The notes: a model not told the origin generated them from the letters alone. Counted from the stretch's first letter, positions 42,763-55,200 are shown. The stretch is DNA of 64,000 bases from Datnioides undecimradiatus (GCA_008933995.1 WARS01004318.1:1695589-1759588), one strand, 5' to 3'. Made by a program: numbers and translations.

Positions 42763-44820
42763 ATGGCTCACACTTCTGGGCGGGATGCTGAACCCTCAAA
42801 AGAATTCTACCTCACTTACCTGGAAGATAATATAAGGACTGAGCTGAAGGACAGCAACGCCAGGCTAAACCCAGGTAGTTCTGAGGGGAGATTACTCTTG
42901 GATATCCAAGAGGAGGCGCTGGTCGCCTTAATTGATCGTGGCTATCACAAGCAGCAGATGCAAAATGAGACTGATAGCCTAAGAGCCCAGCTGCGCGATG
43001 CTCATGAGCTGCGTGATGCTCAGAAGTATCTTAAGTCACAACTGAAGAGTATCCGTGAGACGCTGCACAAAGCTCAGCTGACCTTAAAGAGGAAGTCTCA
43101 AAGAACAAAAGCCTGCTGTTCAAATTTGGGAAGCAGAAAGAACAGAAGGAGGGCCTTCAAAAAGACCTGGAGGCCGTGAGAGTACAAATGCAGGCCGAAA
43201 AGCATTTGCGCACAACGGCGGAAAAGGAACTGAGACCACTCACGCCGCTGGCCCATCTTCAGTTGCACGGGGTGCAACAAGAGGGAACTTCAGGTACGCT
43301 TGAAAACCGAAGAGCAAAAGCCTCTCATCTGAGAAGGCCACAGCTCAGTGGCTGAAAAACAAATTGGAGCGAGATGGAGGACATTCTTAGAAAACTCAAG
43401 GAAGAGGCAAAGACCACAGTGGAAGAAGTCCAGGCTTCCCATTGTGCCCAGCTGGAGGGACAGAGGCAGCAGACCAGGAAAATCGAATCTGCCCTCAAAC
43501 AGGCAGAGGATCTGCTGGAGACTGAGCGCCTCGCTGGCAGCAAGAGAAAGCCTCCCCTGCAGGAAAAAGACGTGGAGAAATCCAGAGCCTCTCTGTGGCG
43601 CCCCAGCTGGAAGAGCAGAAGCAGGAGAACAACACCCTCATGGCTTCTCTGAAGAAGGCTGAGCTGCAGTAGAATAGCCATCGCCTTCAGGCAGGAGGGA
43701 AGTCATCCATCCTCCAAGCCTCCAAGACATGAAGAAGACCTCTGCAGGAAGCGAACAGGAGGGCAGGAGGAGAAGTCATCCATCCTCCAAGCCTCCCAAG
43801 ACCTGAAGAAGACCCTGCAGGAAAAGGAACAGGAGTGGCAGGAGGAGAAGTCATCCATCCTCCAAGCCTCCGAAGACCTGAAGAAGACCCTGCAGGAAAA
43901 GGAACAGGAGTGGCAGGAGGAGAAGTCCTCCATCCTCCAAGACCTGAAGAAGACCCTGCAGGAAAAGGTACAGGAGTGGCAGGAGGAGAAGTCATCCATC
44001 CTCCAAGCCTCCCAAGACCTGGAAGAAGACCCTGCAGTGAAAAGGAACAGGAGTGGCAGGAGGAGAAGTCATCCATCCTCCAAGCCTCCAAAGACCTGAT
44101 GAAGAACCTGCAGGAAAAGGAACAGGAGTGGCAGGAGAGAAACTCTGATCCCCTCCAAGACTCCAAAGACCTTGGAAATAGACCCCAGGAAAAGGAACAG
44201 GAGTGGCAGGAGGAGAAGTCTCCATCCCCTCCAAGCCTCCGAAGACATGAACAAGACCCTGCAGGAAAAGGTACAGGAGTGGCAGGAGGAGAAGTCATCC
44301 ATCCTCCAAGCCTCCCAAGACATGGTGAAGAAACTCCTGCAGGGAAGGTACAGGAGTGGCAGGAGGAGAAGTCCTCCATCCTCCAAGCCACCGAAGACAT
44401 GAAGAAGACCCTGCAGGAAAAGGAACAGGGGTGGCAGGAGGAGAATCTACATCCTTTCCGCTTCTCCCAAGACCTGGATGAAGACCCTGCAGGAAAAGGT
44501 ACAGGAGTGGCGGGAGGAGAAGTCATCCATCCTTCAAGACTCCAAAGACCTGATGAAGACCCTGCAGGAAAAGGTACAGGAGTGGCAGGAGGAGAAGTCA
44601 TCCATCCTCCAAGCCTCCCAAGACCTGAAGAAGACCCTGCAGGAAAAGGAACAGGAGTGGCAGGAGTGAGAAGCTGTCCATCCTCCAAGCCTCCTAAGAC
44701 CTAAAGAAGACCCTGCAGGAAAAGGAACAGGAGTGGTGGAGAAAAGAAACAGCCACGACTGCCAATCTGACAGACCTCCAGACCCAGATTGAGAAGCTAG
44801 AAAGAGAAGTGGTACAGTGA
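42763..44820 (+). pseudogene. Coiled-coil repeat gene, copy A (frame interrupted as assembled)
   Basis: Unrecognised protein. ATG 42763 (MAHTSGRDAEPSKEFYL) opens a frame running past KAQ near 43077, after which the expected coiled-coil sequence moves between frames several times. Downstream stretches in other frames read as long heptad-type helix ([19 protein letters not shown] at 43375, QAEDLLETERLAGSK at 43501) followed by about fourteen 25-residue repeats ([20 protein letters not shown]). The end is QIEKLEREVVQ then TGA at 44818-44820. There are no introns, and a TATA box lies 120 bp upstream. Composition is Glu/Gln/Lys-rich, like golgin, trichohyalin or interaptin coiled coils, but I cannot name it. 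Interruptions may be real decay or uncorrected assembly indels. It lies tail to tail with dhrs7c. Confidence 0.55.
43735..44745 (+). repeat. Coding minisatellite, 75-bp unit, about 14 copies
   Basis: The unit contains CCCTGCAGGAAAAGGAACAG, GAGTGGCAGGAGGAGAAG and TCATCCATCCTCCAAGCCTC. Unit starts recur near 43755, 43828, 43903, 43969, 44047, 44124, 44199, 44273, 44349, 44426, 44502, 44577, 44652 and 44727, mostly 74-78 bp apart, with one 66-bp unit lacking ASQ codons. A 75-bp period is 25 codons, so unit gain or loss keeps the frame and extends a coiled coil. Confidence 0.85.
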
Positions 44821-46150
44821 AGATTCTTCTAAAGGCCCAGATACCATAGTGAGGGACAGAGATGTGCAAACACAGGCATTTGTTTTGTACACGTGTGAGG
44901 ATTAATCAGTGGAAACAGTTTTACCCCCCAAACTGCTTTGAAAACTTTGTTTGAGGGTTAAGACTTAACCATGTACCCGCAAAGCAAAGTTCTCGGCCTT
45001 TTCTAATTTCGGGTGCAACAGTGACATCTGGTCCTCACGACCTATAAAGACAAATGCCCGACACTCCAGCCGCCCGCTGTGGAGAGGGGATCTCTTCAAA
45101 TTGCCTTTCCCCGTGAGGTTTCCTCCCCATGATCCTTATTTCTTGTTCGAACTTTCATGGTGAGTTTTTCCTCGTCTTCTTAGAGAGCTCGGGCTGGGCT
45201 CTTGTTCCTGATCTGTGTCTGTAAAGTCATCTCAAACACCTTTGGCCACACACATAATTCCACCACTTACTCGACGGACATAGGAAAAAACACATCAAAT
45301 ACAATTCAAACTCAACCAATTCGAAAACAACAAACTAAAATTAAATTTAAAATGAGGTCATGTTTGTTAGTCATTGAGAATTTAACCTTGCAGTACATTC
45401 ACATTAACTGTTTTATTTGATGCGTAACCCAGATGACAAACACTTGATTCGGTCGCATTCCAAAGAGTTTCCAGTTGACGGAGCTCTAATCGGTATAACA
45501 ATGAAATCTAACTGCCTACTGTTGAAACACGGCCCGTGTCCAGTGCACGGATATACACCTGAGTACAGGATCAAAGTACATTGTTACTGTCTAAGCCGTC
45601 CCTGATTCCCATGACATGTCAAGCACACTTTCCTTAACACAATTATTCAACTCTTCTTACAACCTTTAGTCGACTCTAAAATGGTATGAAGAGAAGATTT
45701 AAATCCTCAAATGTATATTTCATACCTCAGCAATAATAAATGATGGCACTATTCCAGTTTACATATAAATACTTTAATCCAGATTCTTAATGTTATTAAG
45801 TCCACAAATACAACAACAGATAAAACAAGTTCTTTATAACTGACTATTCTCATTTTACATTACTTCAATTGTGCAATCAAATGATATTTTGCTGCATGTT
45901 AACCTATAAGATGTGTGGAAAATGATTTGTTCTGATGGAGAAACTGTGCAGAACCATGCAGATGAGGTGTCCTTTAGATGCCAGCACAACTTCAGGTGGC
46001 CTGTTCTTTCCAGGCCAAAAGCTTTGTGCACATATTTAAAAATCATCATTACTTCCACATTTAATAGCATATTTAAGTTGGAAGTTTCAATCTTAACTGT
46101 ACTGTAGGAGACTAAAGTGAAAACAAAAACATTATTCACACAAACAGCAT
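44821..46150 (+). repeat. 3' flank of copy A, shared with L, B and D
   Basis: About 1.2 kb downstream of the coiled-coil gene that recurs inverted at 40497-41628, direct at 52219-53540, and in part at 54378-54842. The best conserved stretches are around 45150-45240 and 45500-45600 (GAAACACGGCCCGTGTCCAG). No open frame or known family was recognised in it. Confidence 0.75.
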
Positions 46151-46209
46151 GGATGCATGGATGAACATGTCACTCCAAGTAAAACATCTTTTCCTGTGTG
46201 CTTGCATCT

Positions 46210-49200
46210 CTACATCTTCTCAGAGGCGGCAGCACTGTTCACTCCCGCCGCCATCACAGCAAAGAACGCGTTAGGGAAGAAGGTCCTGGCGTAGACGGCC
46301 ACCTTGGGGAGTGAGGGAGCTATTACCACCTCTCTCCTCTTGTTGTTCAGGGTCTTCACAATCTCAGTCGCTGCCTCGTCTGGAGAAACACCAAGTGGTT
46401 TCTTTTGTGTACAACACTGCAAAGACCAGAGAGACAGAAGACAGAAAAAACTTTTTTTCAATAAATGATCCTAAACATATACAATTGACCCACAAACACA
46501 ACAAAAGCTTATGTTTTATATCTTGATTTTATATATTTGAAGTGGCACAATTACTGAAGTACTGTAAGTACTTCTGGATGCATGACTTTATTTTAGTATA
46601 CTATAAAAAATACTTTTACGTAGTCCATCCATCCATCTCCTTACGCTTATCTAGGTTCAGGTCATGAGGGGCAACAGGCTCAGAAAGAATGCCCACACAC
46701 TCCTCTCCCCAGCCACTACCACCAGCTCTTCCGGAAGGATACCACATGCCTAAAGCTGCAGAGACGCTCTCCTGCCTAGATGGACCTGCCCTGATGCCTC
46801 CTCCATGCCCATAGCTCGTGACCATAGGTGAGGATTTGAAACATGCACTGACGGGTAAATCTACCTTCCCCCTTAGGTCTCTCTCTCCTGTCATTAAGGT
46901 GACCGATGTAGCCTGCATCGCTAGTTGATGCTCTGTCAATGTCCTGCTCACTTTTTTTCCTTGCCCACGAACCAAGACCCAAAGATATTTCCAACTCCTC
47001 CGCCTGAGTAATAACCTCAACAGGGTGTGGGCAATCCATTACATCACAGTTGTTTTTGCTAAACTGCCTCTGAAGTTCTGCAGTCAAACAATCCAGGATG
47101 GGCTATACACCAATCCTGAACTCATCTTTGTCCCCTTCCTTGCATCGACGTTGACCTACAGTGGATTCTACAAGATAGCAACTAAGTGTGGCGCTCTCCC
47201 TGCTAGAAAAACCAGCATAGACCACAGCCAATACCAACCTTGTTATGTTTTGATGTTGGTAAACAGCATTGATGTTGTTTGGATGCTGGTGACCAGCATT
47301 CGTTGTGTTTTAAAAAGCTGGTCATGCTGGTGTTTGGATGCTGGTGACCAGCATGACCAGCACAAAAACACAACAGATGCTGGTTAAAGGCACCAGCATC
47401 CCATGATGTCTAAGGATAGTACAACAACATGCAACATGACAGTCTGCCTACCAGAGCAGAAATCTGGCATTCTGACACTCGTCTGCACAATGATAAAAAA
47501 CAATAGCACATGAAAATATTACAATGATTGTGTAATACATGCCAATAACCAAAATGAAGACAATTTAAGGCTTCCATTGCAGTATCTTCATTCACAAACC
47601 ATTACATGTTTTTGCTTGTTAATGTCAATCATTTTCATCATTTCAATGTCATTTCTTGCTCCTTCTTTGATGTGACCTTATAACAAAAATCGAATTCAGT
47701 TAATTGTTAGAAATGCTGCAATTTTATAAAGTTGTGTAGACTTTCTATATCCACTCATAAATATATCATATATCCACCATCACATTAATTGTAAACATCA
47801 CAAATATTGTACCGCATCATCAAGATACAGATGGTTCCATCACACTGACACTGTTAGACTCTGCAGCCATAAAGAGCACATTGTAAAGATTCTCAATAGC
47901 TAATTCCTCCACCTGTAGCACGGCCTGTTCTTACATTACACTATATGTAAGCCTATTAAGGAGCAAAAATGTTTTCAAATGTTTAAAACTAAAAGACACA
48001 GACACATTTGTAAAATGACTGACTCCTACTTAAAGTAAACTATACAGCTAACAATATTTTATATTTAATAATCTCAGAGAAGTTTTTGTTGTGCTTACTT
48101 TGTAAGGTCTCAGGTTCAGGCTCAGGGATACAGGATCTTGGACAGAAACGGAACAGACAATAAACAGATCATATATATCAGCAATGATAGAAAACATATC
48201 AACAAATCAAGTTTCTGTACAGCGATACCGTTTCATCACACGGATGTTAGTATAATACAAGACTCAATAGTCAAACAAACCAAGCAAGCAATGCGAAAAG
48301 CAATGTACATTACTTGCTTGATTAATTCTGCAATTGAAACTTGATATGAACTGATATGGGTGTATGTAGCCAAAATGTCGTTGCAGAGTATTTTCAAATT
48401 TCATATATATTTTCACAATGGAAACGTTATTTTAGTGTCTCATTTTTAATTTTAATGTCCGTTAGTTGTGTAGCCGAATCTATTTCATCAAAGTGTAATC
48501 ATTATCGTCGGTGGAGTGTTATGTAACAAAATGCTACCCTGTGATTGGATGTTTACTACCGCAATGCTGCTTGGGAATTGAAGTTCTCTGTGCCGTAAAT
48601 GCGTTTTTCTCTTATTTTATCTTTCTTAATTGTTCTATGAAAAGCCTTATTATTGAATTCAGTTGAAGCCCCTTCCTTCCCCTTGCCAACACGCCACTTA
48701 ACAGAAGAAACAGACGCTTATCTTACTTGATGCATGACTTTGTAACGGGTTACCACAGGTAAGTATGTTGATGATAGTTCAATATTAGGCCAGTATCAAT
48801 AAAATCCAGGAACGCCTGCAGAGCCTGAAAGCATGTATTAGAAGAGAAACCAGACAGACACAGAACTGACGGTTTGAACTTGAATGTATTGTACACAAAA
48901 TTAAAAACATGAAACCACAGACTTAAGCCTAATCTGTCAAGCTTCCTCACTGTGCACAGAAGCACAATGAATACCTAAAAGAACATAAATAAAAGTTAAA
49001 CACTGATGTCCCTTGTTGGATGGGTTGCTCACAAAGGGTGTAAGAGCAAAGTTCAATGTCCAGCGGTTCTTTATGAAAAAGGAGCTAAAGTCCTGTGGTG
49101 TAAAATGTGTGTTGTTCTTGTGGATGTACGGTTCGAACTACCCAGGTAGATGGAGTGTCAATCTTTATCTGTTTGTGGATGAAGAGAGGAATCGATGATG

Positions 49201-52200
49201 TTATCTTCTGCAGATGGATCCTGTGGCTGGCCACACCGTGTTGCTGGCTCCTCCACGGTCAAATCTTCACTCTATGCTGGCTCGCCATTTAGCAAGTTCA
49301 GGTCCCGACTATCCCAGCCTGGGTAAAAACCAATCTATGCACATAGTGCAGAATGCATAAGTCACAATCTTTCCTCTCTATCGATCTTCTTAACTTGTTA
49401 TCATTCAAACTTCCTTTTCAAGTGTAATCAACACTCTATACGACACTCAAATCATTATGAATGAAAAGGTTTACATCGCATCACACAAGATATTTTAGTG
49501 CCAATGAGCAACCAATCATGTGCTCTTATTTCACAATATCCATTTAAACACACAAATGAAATCAACAAATGACATCTTAAATCCTTTTACGCTTTTTTTA
49601 AACCACACTTGTATAACATATCTTAAATCAAAAATACATACATTTTAACTATTAAATGGCATAAATCAAGCACATCCGACATATGGTCAGTAAAAAGGCA
49701 AGTACGCCCTCAGTGGAGTAACTTCTAACTCAACCAACTAAATATAATGCACTCTTACTGGTGCGAACATTATCACTGCTCTGCTATAGTGCTATGACGG
49801 TAGCTAGCTTAACCAAACTAGCAGCAATGACAAAATCAATAAAGATTAGCATTTCAATGCTAGCGATTAGCTGGATGCTAACGTAATTAGCGATCTTTTC
49901 CAATCATTTGTCAAAACTTATAGGATGTGCATCCGTATCTGTGTAGTATTTAACACGTGGGAACAGTATCACAGCTCCGATTGGTTTTTTAGAGAGAACA
50001 GTATAATCACTTCAAGGAGTCAACATGGCGCCCGATTGGCATTTCTTACCGGAGCTAAGGCCGGTTAGCGGTGGCGTCTCATTCCACTTCAACCTTGACA
50101 GTACCATCCGGAGTTCTCGGCAGGTCGACAGGCGCTTCTCGGAGCAACGCTCCACGCAAAAAAAAAAGTGAACACGGGCTGAGAATCTTCCGGCGCGTCG
50201 CGCCACCCTCTGGCGGGGCCAGGAACTACCCTACTTCACAAAAGTAAGCTCAGTGACCTGATCCGGGTTACACTTTATTTTAGTATACTATAAAAAATAC
50301 TTTTACATAGTCCATCCATCCATCTCCCTACGCTTATCTAGGTTCAGGTCATGAGGGGCAACAGGCTTACCAGTTCAATACTGAATGAAATGTTTATCAA
50401 TGTAAACTACACAGCAACAACAAGATGAAAGAGTGAATGAATGGAAAGCCAAAACCTGTGATGTCACATCATGACTGTGCTGAAAAGTATAAATACAGTT
50501 GCTCTTGTTTTGATCAGACACATATTTCATTCTTGCAATGGAAGGAACACATAGTCAGAGAAACCGAAGTACTAAAGTCAACAAACTACCCAAAGTCCAA
50601 AGACAGAGATGGCTCACACTTCTATGGAGGTTGAACCCTCAAAAAGAATTCTACCTCACTTACCCGGGAAGATAATATATGACTGGAGCTGAAGGACAGC
50701 AACGCCAGGCTAAAACCCAGGTAGTTCTTGAGGGGGGAGATTACTCTTGGATATCCAAGAGGAGGCGTTGGTCGCCTTAATTGATCGTGGCTATCACAAG
50801 CAGCAGATGCAAAATGAGACTGAGAGCCTAAGAGCCCAGCTGCGCGATGCTCATGAGCTGCGTGATGCTCAGAAGTATCTTAAGTCACAACTGAAGAATA
50901 TCCGTGAGACGCTGCACAAAGCTCAGGCTGACCCAAAGAGGTGAAGTCTCAAAGAACAAAGCCTGCTGTTCAAATTTGGGAAGCAGAAAAGAACAGAAGG
51001 TGGCCTTCAAAAAGACTTGAGGCCGAGAGTACAAATGCAGGCCGAAGCATTTGCGCACAACGGCGGAAAAGGAACTGGAGACCACCCGCCGACGCATCCA
51101 GCTTCAGTTGCACGAAAAGCAACAAGAGGAACTTCAGGTACGCTCAAAAACCGAAGAGCTGGAAAAAGCCCTCTCATCTGAGAAGGCTACAGCTCAGTGG
51201 CTGAAAAACAAATTGAGCGAGATGGAGGACATTCTTAGAAAACTCAAGGAAGAGGCAAAGACCACAGTGGAAGAAGTCCAGGCTTCCCATTGTGCCCAGC
51301 TGAGGATGGAGAGCAGACCAGCAAAAACTAATCTGCTCCCTCAAACAGCAGAGGGATCTGCTGAGACTGAGCCTCCGCTTGGCAGCAAGAGAAAGCCTCC
51401 CTGCAGGAAGAGATGGAGAAATCTAGAGTTTCCTTCTGTAGCTCCAGCTGGAAGAGCAGAAGCAGGAGAACAACACCCCTCATGGCTTCTCTGAAGAAGG
51501 CTGAGCTGCAGACAGTCATCGCTTCCAGTGGCAGGAAGAGAAGCCATCCATCCTCCAAGCTCTCCTCAAGACATGAAGAAGACCCCAGTGAAAGGAACAG
51601 GAGTGGCAGGAGGAGAAGCCATCCATCCCCTCCAAGCCTCCCCAAGACCTGAAGAAGACCCTGCAGGAAAAGGATACAGGAGTGGCAGGAGGAGAAGTCA
51701 TCCATCCTCCAAGCCTCCCAAGACCTGAAGAAGACCCTGCAGGAAAAGGAACAGGAGTGGCAGGAGGAGAAGTCCTCCATCCTCCAAGACCTGAAGAAGA
51801 CCCCTGCAGGAAAGTTGTACAGGAGTGGCAGGAGGAGAAGCCATCCCATCCCTCCTAGCCTCCGAAGACCTGAAGAAGACCCTGCAGGAAAAGGAACAGG
51901 AGTGGCAGGAGGAGAAGTCCTCCATCCTCCAAGCCTCCAAAGACCTGAAGAAGACCCTGCAGGAAAAGGAACAGGAGTGGCAGGAGGAGAAGCCATCCAT
52001 CCCAAGCCCTGGGCTATCTGAAGAAGACCCTGCAGGAAAAGGAACAGGAGTGGCAGGAGGAGAAGTCATCCATCCTCCAAGCCTCCCAAGACCTAAAGAA
52101 GACCCTGCAGGAAAAGGAAGGAACAGAGTGGTAGGAGAAAGAAACAGCCACGCACTGCCAATCTTGGATGATCTCCAGACCAGATTATAGCTAAAGAAAA

Positions 52201-55200
52201 GAGGAAGTGGTATGGTGAAGATTCTTCTAAAGGCCCAGATACTATAGTCAGACAGAGATGTGCAAACACAGGCATTTGTTTTTGTACACGCAGGAGATTT
52301 GAATTGTGAAACAGTTTTACCCCCCAAACTGCTTCTTTGAAAACTGTGGTTTGAGGGTTAAGACTTAACCATGTACCCGCAAAGCAAAGCCCCGGCCTTT
52401 TCACTTTTCGGGTGCAACAGTGACACTGGTCCTCACGATCTATAAAGACAAATGCCCCGCACACCCAGCCGTCCGTGGAGAGGGATTCTTTGAATTGCCT
52501 TCTTCCAGGTTTCCTCCCATGATCCTTATTTCTTGTTCGAACTTTCATGGTGGAAGCCTCGCCTTCTTAGAGAGCTCGGCTGGGCTCTGTTCCTGGATTC
52601 AGTCTGTAAAGTCATCTCAAACACCTTTGGCCACACACACAATCACCACTTCACTCGGACGTGATATAGGAAAACACATCAAATACACCAAACTCAACCA
52701 ATTCGGAAACAAATAAACCAAATTAAAATTTAAAAATGAGGTCAAGGTTTAGTCATTGAGAATTTAACCTTGCAGTACATTCACATTAACTGTTTTATCG
52801 GATGCTTAACCCAGATGACAAACACCGGATCTGGTCGACTCAAAAGGGAGCTCTAATTGGTATAACAATGAAATCTAACTGCCTACTGTTGAAACACGGC
52901 CCGTGTCCATTGCACGGATATACACCTGAGTACAGGATCAAAGTACATTGTTACTGTCTGCTGTCCCCTGATCTTAATGACATGTCAATTAATACAATTA
53001 TTCAACTCTTTCACAACCCCTCAGTCGACTTAAATGGCATGAAGAAGATTTAAATCCTTCAAAATGTATATTTCCATACCTCAGCAATAACAAAATGATG
53101 GCACTATATTCCAGCTTACATATAAATACTTTAATCCGTATTCTTAATGTTATTAAGTCCACAACATAACAACAGATAAAAACAAGTTCTTTGTAACTGA
53201 CTATTCTCATTTTACATTATCACAATTGCAGTAATCAAATGATATTTTGCTGCATTTTAACCTGTAAGATGTGTGGAAAATGATTTGTTCTGATGGAGAA
53301 ACCAGCAGAACCATGCAGATGAGGTGTCCTTAGGATGCCAAAGCATTAACTTCAGGTGGCCTGTTCTTTTCCAGGCCAAAAAAGCTGTAGTGCACATATT
53401 TAAAAATCATTCATTACCTTACATTTAATAGCATATTTAAGTTGGAAGTTTCAATCTTAACTGTACTGTAGGAGATTAAAGTGAAAACAAAACATTAATT
53501 CACACAAACAGCATGGATGCATGGATGAACATGTCACCTAAGTAAAAACATCTTTTTCCTGTGTGCTTGAGAAGCTCTACATCTTCTCAGAGGCGGCAGC
53601 ACCGTTCACTCCCGCCGCCATCACAGCAAAGAACACGTTAGGGAAGAAGGACTCACAGAGATTTGCCACCCTTGGGGAGGAGGGAGCTATTACCACCTCT
53701 TCTCCTCTTGGTTGTTCAGGGTCTTCACAATCTTCAGTCATGCCTCGTCTGAGAAACACCAAGTGGTTTCTTTGTGTACAACACTGCAAAGACCAGAGAG
53801 ACAGAAGACAGAAAAAACTTTTTTTCAATAAATGATCCTAAACATATACAACTGACCCACAAACACAACAAAAGCTTATGTTTTATATGGACCTGCCCTT
53901 GATGCCTCCCCTCCATGCCCATAGCTCGTGACCATAGATGAGGATTTGAACATGCACTGGACGGGTAAATTCACCTTCCGCCTTAGGTCTCTCTCTACCA
54001 CAAGGTACTGATGCAGCGCCTGCATCGCTGCTGATGCTCTGTCAATGTCCTGCTCTACTTTTTCCTTGCCCATAACCAAGACCCAAAGATACTTCAACTC
54101 CTCCGCCTGGGGTCTCAACTCCTCCCCAACAGGGTGTGGGCAATGCATTACATCACAGTTGTTGCCAACCACCTCCTGAAGTTCTGCATTCAAAACAATC
54201 CAGGATGGGCCATACACCAATCCTGAACTCATCTTTGTCCCCTTCCTTGCATCAACATTGACCCACAGGATTCTACAAGATACCAATCCAAGGCTCTCTC
54301 TTCATGTCCTTTTCTCAACAGCCTCAATGGCAACATTACATTGCTTTACACTGTATTATTTCTGTATTAACTGAATTAACTTTCATGGTGAGTTTTTCCT
54401 CGTCTTCTTAGAGAGCTCGGGCTGGGCTCTTGTTCCTGATCTGTGTCTATAAAGTCATCACAAACATCTTTGGCCACACACATAATCACTAGTTCACATC
54501 CGGACATGACATAGAAAATCACAGCAAATACACCAAAATCAACCAATTCGAAAACAAATAAACCAAAGCAAATAAAATAAATTATCTCGTGTTTGTCAGT
54601 CATTCAGAATTTAACCTTGCAATACGTTCACATTAACTGTTTTAATTAATGTGTAAATCAGACACCACACACTGATCTGGTTTCCAGTAGACAGAGCTTT
54701 AATTGGTATAATAATGAAATCTAACTGCCTACTGTTGAAACACGGCCCGTGTCCAGTGCACGGATATACACCTGAGTACAGGATCAAAGTTCATTGCTAT
54801 GGTCTGCTGTCCCTGATCTTAAGGACATGTCAAGCACACTTATTCTTTCAGCACTAAATGTAATGAAATGTGAAGTTTTGCTTCTACATAGGCATGTGCT
54901 GAACATCTTTGGACATAGCATCCACATGAGAATTGGTTTTATCTGTAAAATTGTGGATAATAAACAAAATCTGTTGTAATAACAGTAGCCAACCTTTCAG
55001 ATTGGAATAGTTGCAATTTGGCTGAAATATTAGATGTAAAAAGCTGTCATGATACCTTATCTTGCCCTTCAGTCCTTAAGATAAATTAATAAATAAATAC
55101 ATTTTACTTACAGGACCAGAGGGACTTAGAGGAGGTGGCCTGCATTTCACATAAAGCGGGGCTGATGAAGGTGTGGTTGATGGTGCTCACTGAGATGCCA

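Larger units (their letters stand above)
50392..54300. repeat. Duplicated block B (direct copy of the 42.54-47.2 kb block)
   Basis: In the same order as in block A it holds: TATA promoter (50488-50494), coiled-coil gene, 75-bp array, 3' flank, dhrs7c terminal exon copy and LINE RT fragment. Compared with A it has a shorter array and lacks the segment matching about 46535-46770. Many differences between the two blocks are one-base gains or losses. Confidence 0.85.

Noticed and set aside
43687-44688. 333-codon open frame on the - strand, the longest in the window
   Set aside because: It is the antisense of the 75-bp coding minisatellite. A 25-codon period keeps antisense frames open; the peptide ([14 protein letters not shown] repeats) has no protein-like features, whereas the + strand gives a typical coiled coil.
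43735-44745. Regular 75-bp spacing resembling a CRISPR array
   Set aside because: There are no unique spacers between short repeats; the whole unit repeats, and the DNA is clearly vertebrate.
51328-52327. 225- and 209-codon open frames on the - strand in copy B
   Set aside because: Same antisense effect of the minisatellite array as in copy A.
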